In this document: piece after piece, positions 6,169 through 8,892 of the stretch
Position numbering within the stretch: the stretch's first letter is position 1
How the letters are laid out: each line of letters starts with the position of its first letter
From: Myxococcales bacterium
GTDB lineage: Bacteria; Myxococcota; Myxococcia; Myxococcales; Anaeromyxobacteraceae
Assembly (NCBI GenBank): GCA_021848865.1
Contig: JAJZTO010000091.1
Location: forward strand, 1-8,892
Length of the DNA: 8,892 nt
Direction: 5' to 3'
Position numbers and translations under genes: made by a program
The notes under the pieces: generated by a model
Told to the model about the DNA's origin: nothing
The model's input: only the letters and a program-made list of their open reading frames with translations
Database searches by the model: none

Positions 6169-6345
6169 CTGATCTCGCTCAAGTGTGGAAATCGTTTGCG
6201 CGGCCGGACCCGTAACCGGCCGTCACAACGGCATGATCCGGCCTGGCGGCCGCACGCAACGATTGCGGTGGGAAAAGAGTGATGCAAGTTTTGCGTCCGC
6301 GTGGCATGAATGCGGGAAATGACCGTGGCCAAGGCGGGACCCCGG
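6169..6345 (+). promoter_or_regulatory. Leader/intergenic region before the NtrC-type activator, less GC-rich, with hairpins and paired dyads
   Basis: This 177-base gap is visibly less GC-rich than its surroundings. A stem CGGCCGG / CCGGCCG (6201-6207 with 6216-6222, eight-base loop) follows the radical SAM gene. It overlaps a second possible hairpin, GCCGT-CACA-ACGGC (6219-6232), so the two cannot form together. Further on, two dyads share the form GCAA-N3-TTGC at 6256-6266 and 6284-6294. I found no convincing sigma70 promoter and no correctly spaced sigma54 promoter on the plus strand. Confidence 0.35.
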
Positions 6346-7767
6346 ATGACGAAGGAGCGCATCCTCGTCGCCGACGACGAGCAGAACGCCCGCGTGGCGC
6401 TGCGGACCATCCTCTCCGAGGAAGGGTACGAGGTCGCCGAGGCGGCCGACGGCGAGGAGGCCCTGGCGCTCCTGCCCGGCTTCGCCCCGGCCGCGGTCCT
6501 GGCCGACGTGCGCATGCCGCGCATGGACGGCATCACCCTGCTGAAGCGGGCCCGGGAGCAGGGCTCCGACGCCGTCTTCGTGATGATGACCGCCTTCGCC
6601 AGCGTCGAGGCGGCGGTGGAGGCGATGCGGGCCGGCGCCGAGAACTACCTGGTCAAGCCGCTGGACGTGGACGCGGTGCTGGTGGTCCTCGAGAAGGCGC
6701 TGGAGAAGCTGCGCCTGCAGCGGGACACCCAGAACCTGCGCGAGCGGGTCCGCGAGCGCTACCGCTTCCACAACATCGTCGGCGACGCCCCGGAGCTGCA
6801 GGCGGTCTACGAGGTGGTGAAGCGGGCCGCTCCCACGCGGGCCACCGTGCTGATCCTCGGGGAGTCGGGCACCGGCAAGGAGCTCATCGCCCAGGCGCTC
6901 CACGAGGAGTCCCCGCGCCGCGACAAGCCCTTCGTCAAGGTGAACTGCGCCGCGCTCTCCGAGACCCTGCTGGAGAGCGAGCTGTTCGGCCACGAGAAGG
7001 GGGCCTTCACCGGCGCCATCGGCCGCAAGGAGGGGCGCTTCGAGCTGGCCGACGGCGGCACGCTCTTCCTCGACGAGATCGGGGACATCTCGCCCTCGAC
7101 CCAGATCAAGCTCCTGCGGGTGCTGCAGCAGAAGGAGTTCGAGCGGGTCGGCGGGACCAGCACGCTCAAGGTGGACGTGCGCATGGTGGCCGCCACCAAC
7201 CGCGACCTGGCCGCCGAGGTGAAGGGCGGCAAGTTCCGCGAGGACCTGTACTACCGGCTCAACGTGGTGGCGGTGACGCTGCCGCCGCTGCGGTCGCGCA
7301 AGGGCGACATCCCGGCGCTGGTGAGCCACTTCATCGAGAAGTACTGCAAGGCCTACGGCAAGGAGCTGCGCGGGCTGGCGCCGGGCACGCTCAACGCCCT
7401 CCTGGCCCACGACTGGCCCGGCAACGTCCGCGAGCTGGAGAACGTGGTGGAGCGGGCGGTGGTGCTGGCCAAGGGCGCCGAGCTCGGCGCCGACGACCTG
7501 CCGCCCAGCCTCCGCGGGCCCCGCCCGCGCGAGCGGGCGCCCGGCGCGCTCATCCCCGGCGCCACCCTCTACGAGATCGAGCGCGAGGCCATCCTCCGGA
7601 CGCTGGAGATGGTGGGCGGCTCGACCTCGCGGGCCGCGGAGATCCTGGGGATCAGCGTGCGCAAGATCCAGTACCGGCTCAAGGAGTACGCCGCGGGCGG
7701 CGACGAGCGGAGCGCCCGCACGCCGGAGGATCCGGACGAGGGCGGCGACCCCAAGGACGGCGACTAG
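6346..7767 (+). CDS. NtrC-family sigma54-dependent response regulator (REC-AAA+-Fis HTH)
   Basis: The product is 473 residues from ATG 6346. Residues 3-120 are a receiver with acidic pair D10-D11, phosphoacceptor D54, T82 and K104. Residues about 142-372 are the sigma54-activating AAA+ ATPase: Walker A GESGTGKE (172-179), the sigma54-contacting loop GAFTGA (219-224) intact, Walker B TLFLDE (239-244), AATNRDL (282-288), FREDLYYRL (297-305) and WPGNVREL (357-364). Residues about 410-448 are a Fis-type helix-turn-helix (SRAAEILGISVRKIQYRL). An acidic tail ends the protein. Phosphorylation should drive oligomerisation and ATP-dependent opening of sigma54 promoters. I prefer ATG 6346 because the receiver begins at once (KERILVADDE) and AAGGCGGGA (6331-6339) precedes it; ATG 6310 and 6319 are alternatives. 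The target genes are unknown. The convergent kinase downstream is a possible partner. Confidence 0.93.
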   Translation: MTKERILVADDEQNARVALRTILSEEGYEVAEAADGEEALALLPGFAPAAVLADVRMPRMDGITLLKRAREQGSDAVFVMMTAFASVEAAVEAMRAGAENYLVKPLDVDAVLVVLEKALEKLRLQRDTQNLRERVRERYRFHNIVGDAPELQAVYEVVKRAAPTRATVLILGESGTGKELIAQALHEESPRRDKPFVKVNCAALSETLLESELFGHEKGAFTGAIGRKEGRFELADGGTLFLDEIGDISPSTQIKLLRVLQQKEFERVGGTSTLKVDVRMVAATNRDLAAEVKGGKFREDLYYRLNVVAVTLPPLRSRKGDIPALVSHFIEKYCKAYGKELRGLAPGTLNALLAHDWPGNVRELENVVERAVVLAKGAELGADDLPPSLRGPRPRERAPGALIPGATLYEIEREAILRTLEMVGGSTSRAAEILGISVRKIQYRLKEYAAGGDERSARTPEDPDEGGDPKDGD

Positions 7768-7788
7768 CCGGGCCCGCCCCGGGCGCCC
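7768..7788. other. Convergent intergenic gap with GC dyads
   Basis: Only 21 bases separate the two convergent stop codons. CCGGG (7768-7772) can pair with CCCGG (7778-7782), and GGGCGCCC (7781-7788) is a perfect palindrome. There is no T-run on either strand, so any role as a bidirectional terminator is weak, and the two transcripts probably overlap at their 3' ends. Confidence 0.2.

Positions 7789-8892
<1,104 letters not shown>

Noticed and set aside
6186..6199. Possible sigma54 promoter TGGAAATCGTTTGC
   Set aside because: Only nine bases lie between the GG and GC elements; sigma54 promoters need ten, and the -24 box is otherwise poor.
6223..7410. Minus-strand 395-residue open frame
   Set aside because: It is antisense to the NtrC-type activator, whose frame carries every family motif; the minus-strand product has none.

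Overview
The window is extremely GC-rich with G/C-loaded third codon positions. It carries several gene families typical of Myxococcota: a HEAT-repeat protein followed by an HD-GYP-like protein, a C4 zinc-finger TraR/DksA protein, an NtrC-type response regulator, and a receiver-fused histidine kinase. An Anaeromyxobacter-like deltaproteobacterium is the best guess, but this is inferred from composition and gene style only. No RNA gene, insertion sequence, CRISPR array or phage gene was seen, so the region looks like ordinary chromosome.

Layout. On the minus strand, positions 1863 to 1 hold a SRAP-domain protein (abasic-site DNA-protein crosslink family) followed by a YhaM-type 3'-5' exoribonuclease that runs off the left edge. 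An 84-base divergent intergenic region (1864-1947) then leads into a plus-strand pair with 8-base overlapping ends: a HEAT-repeat protein (1948-3609) and a degenerate HD-GYP protein (3602-4954). By eye these two share a related N-terminal module of about 100 residues. After a GC-rich gap with a terminator-like hairpin come a small four-cysteine zinc-finger protein (5121-5429) and a radical SAM protein of the type named for association with TatD nucleases (5503-6168), probably co-transcribed. A less GC-rich intergenic stretch with hairpins and two matching dyads leads to an NtrC-family sigma54 activator (6346-7767). A histidine kinase with an N-terminal receiver lies tail-to-tail with it (8892-7789).

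Functional reading. Three themes sit side by side: nucleic-acid maintenance (SRAP, YhaM), an uncharacterised HEAT/HD pair that probably acts as a protein complex or signalling unit, and two-component control of sigma54 transcription. The kinase and activator may be partners, although convergent orientation argues against simple co-expression. The least explained part is the overlapping HEAT/HD-GYP-like pair. It keeps a full set of HD metal ligands but has lost the HDxGK lysine and the GYP loop, so a role other than c-di-GMP hydrolysis is likely.
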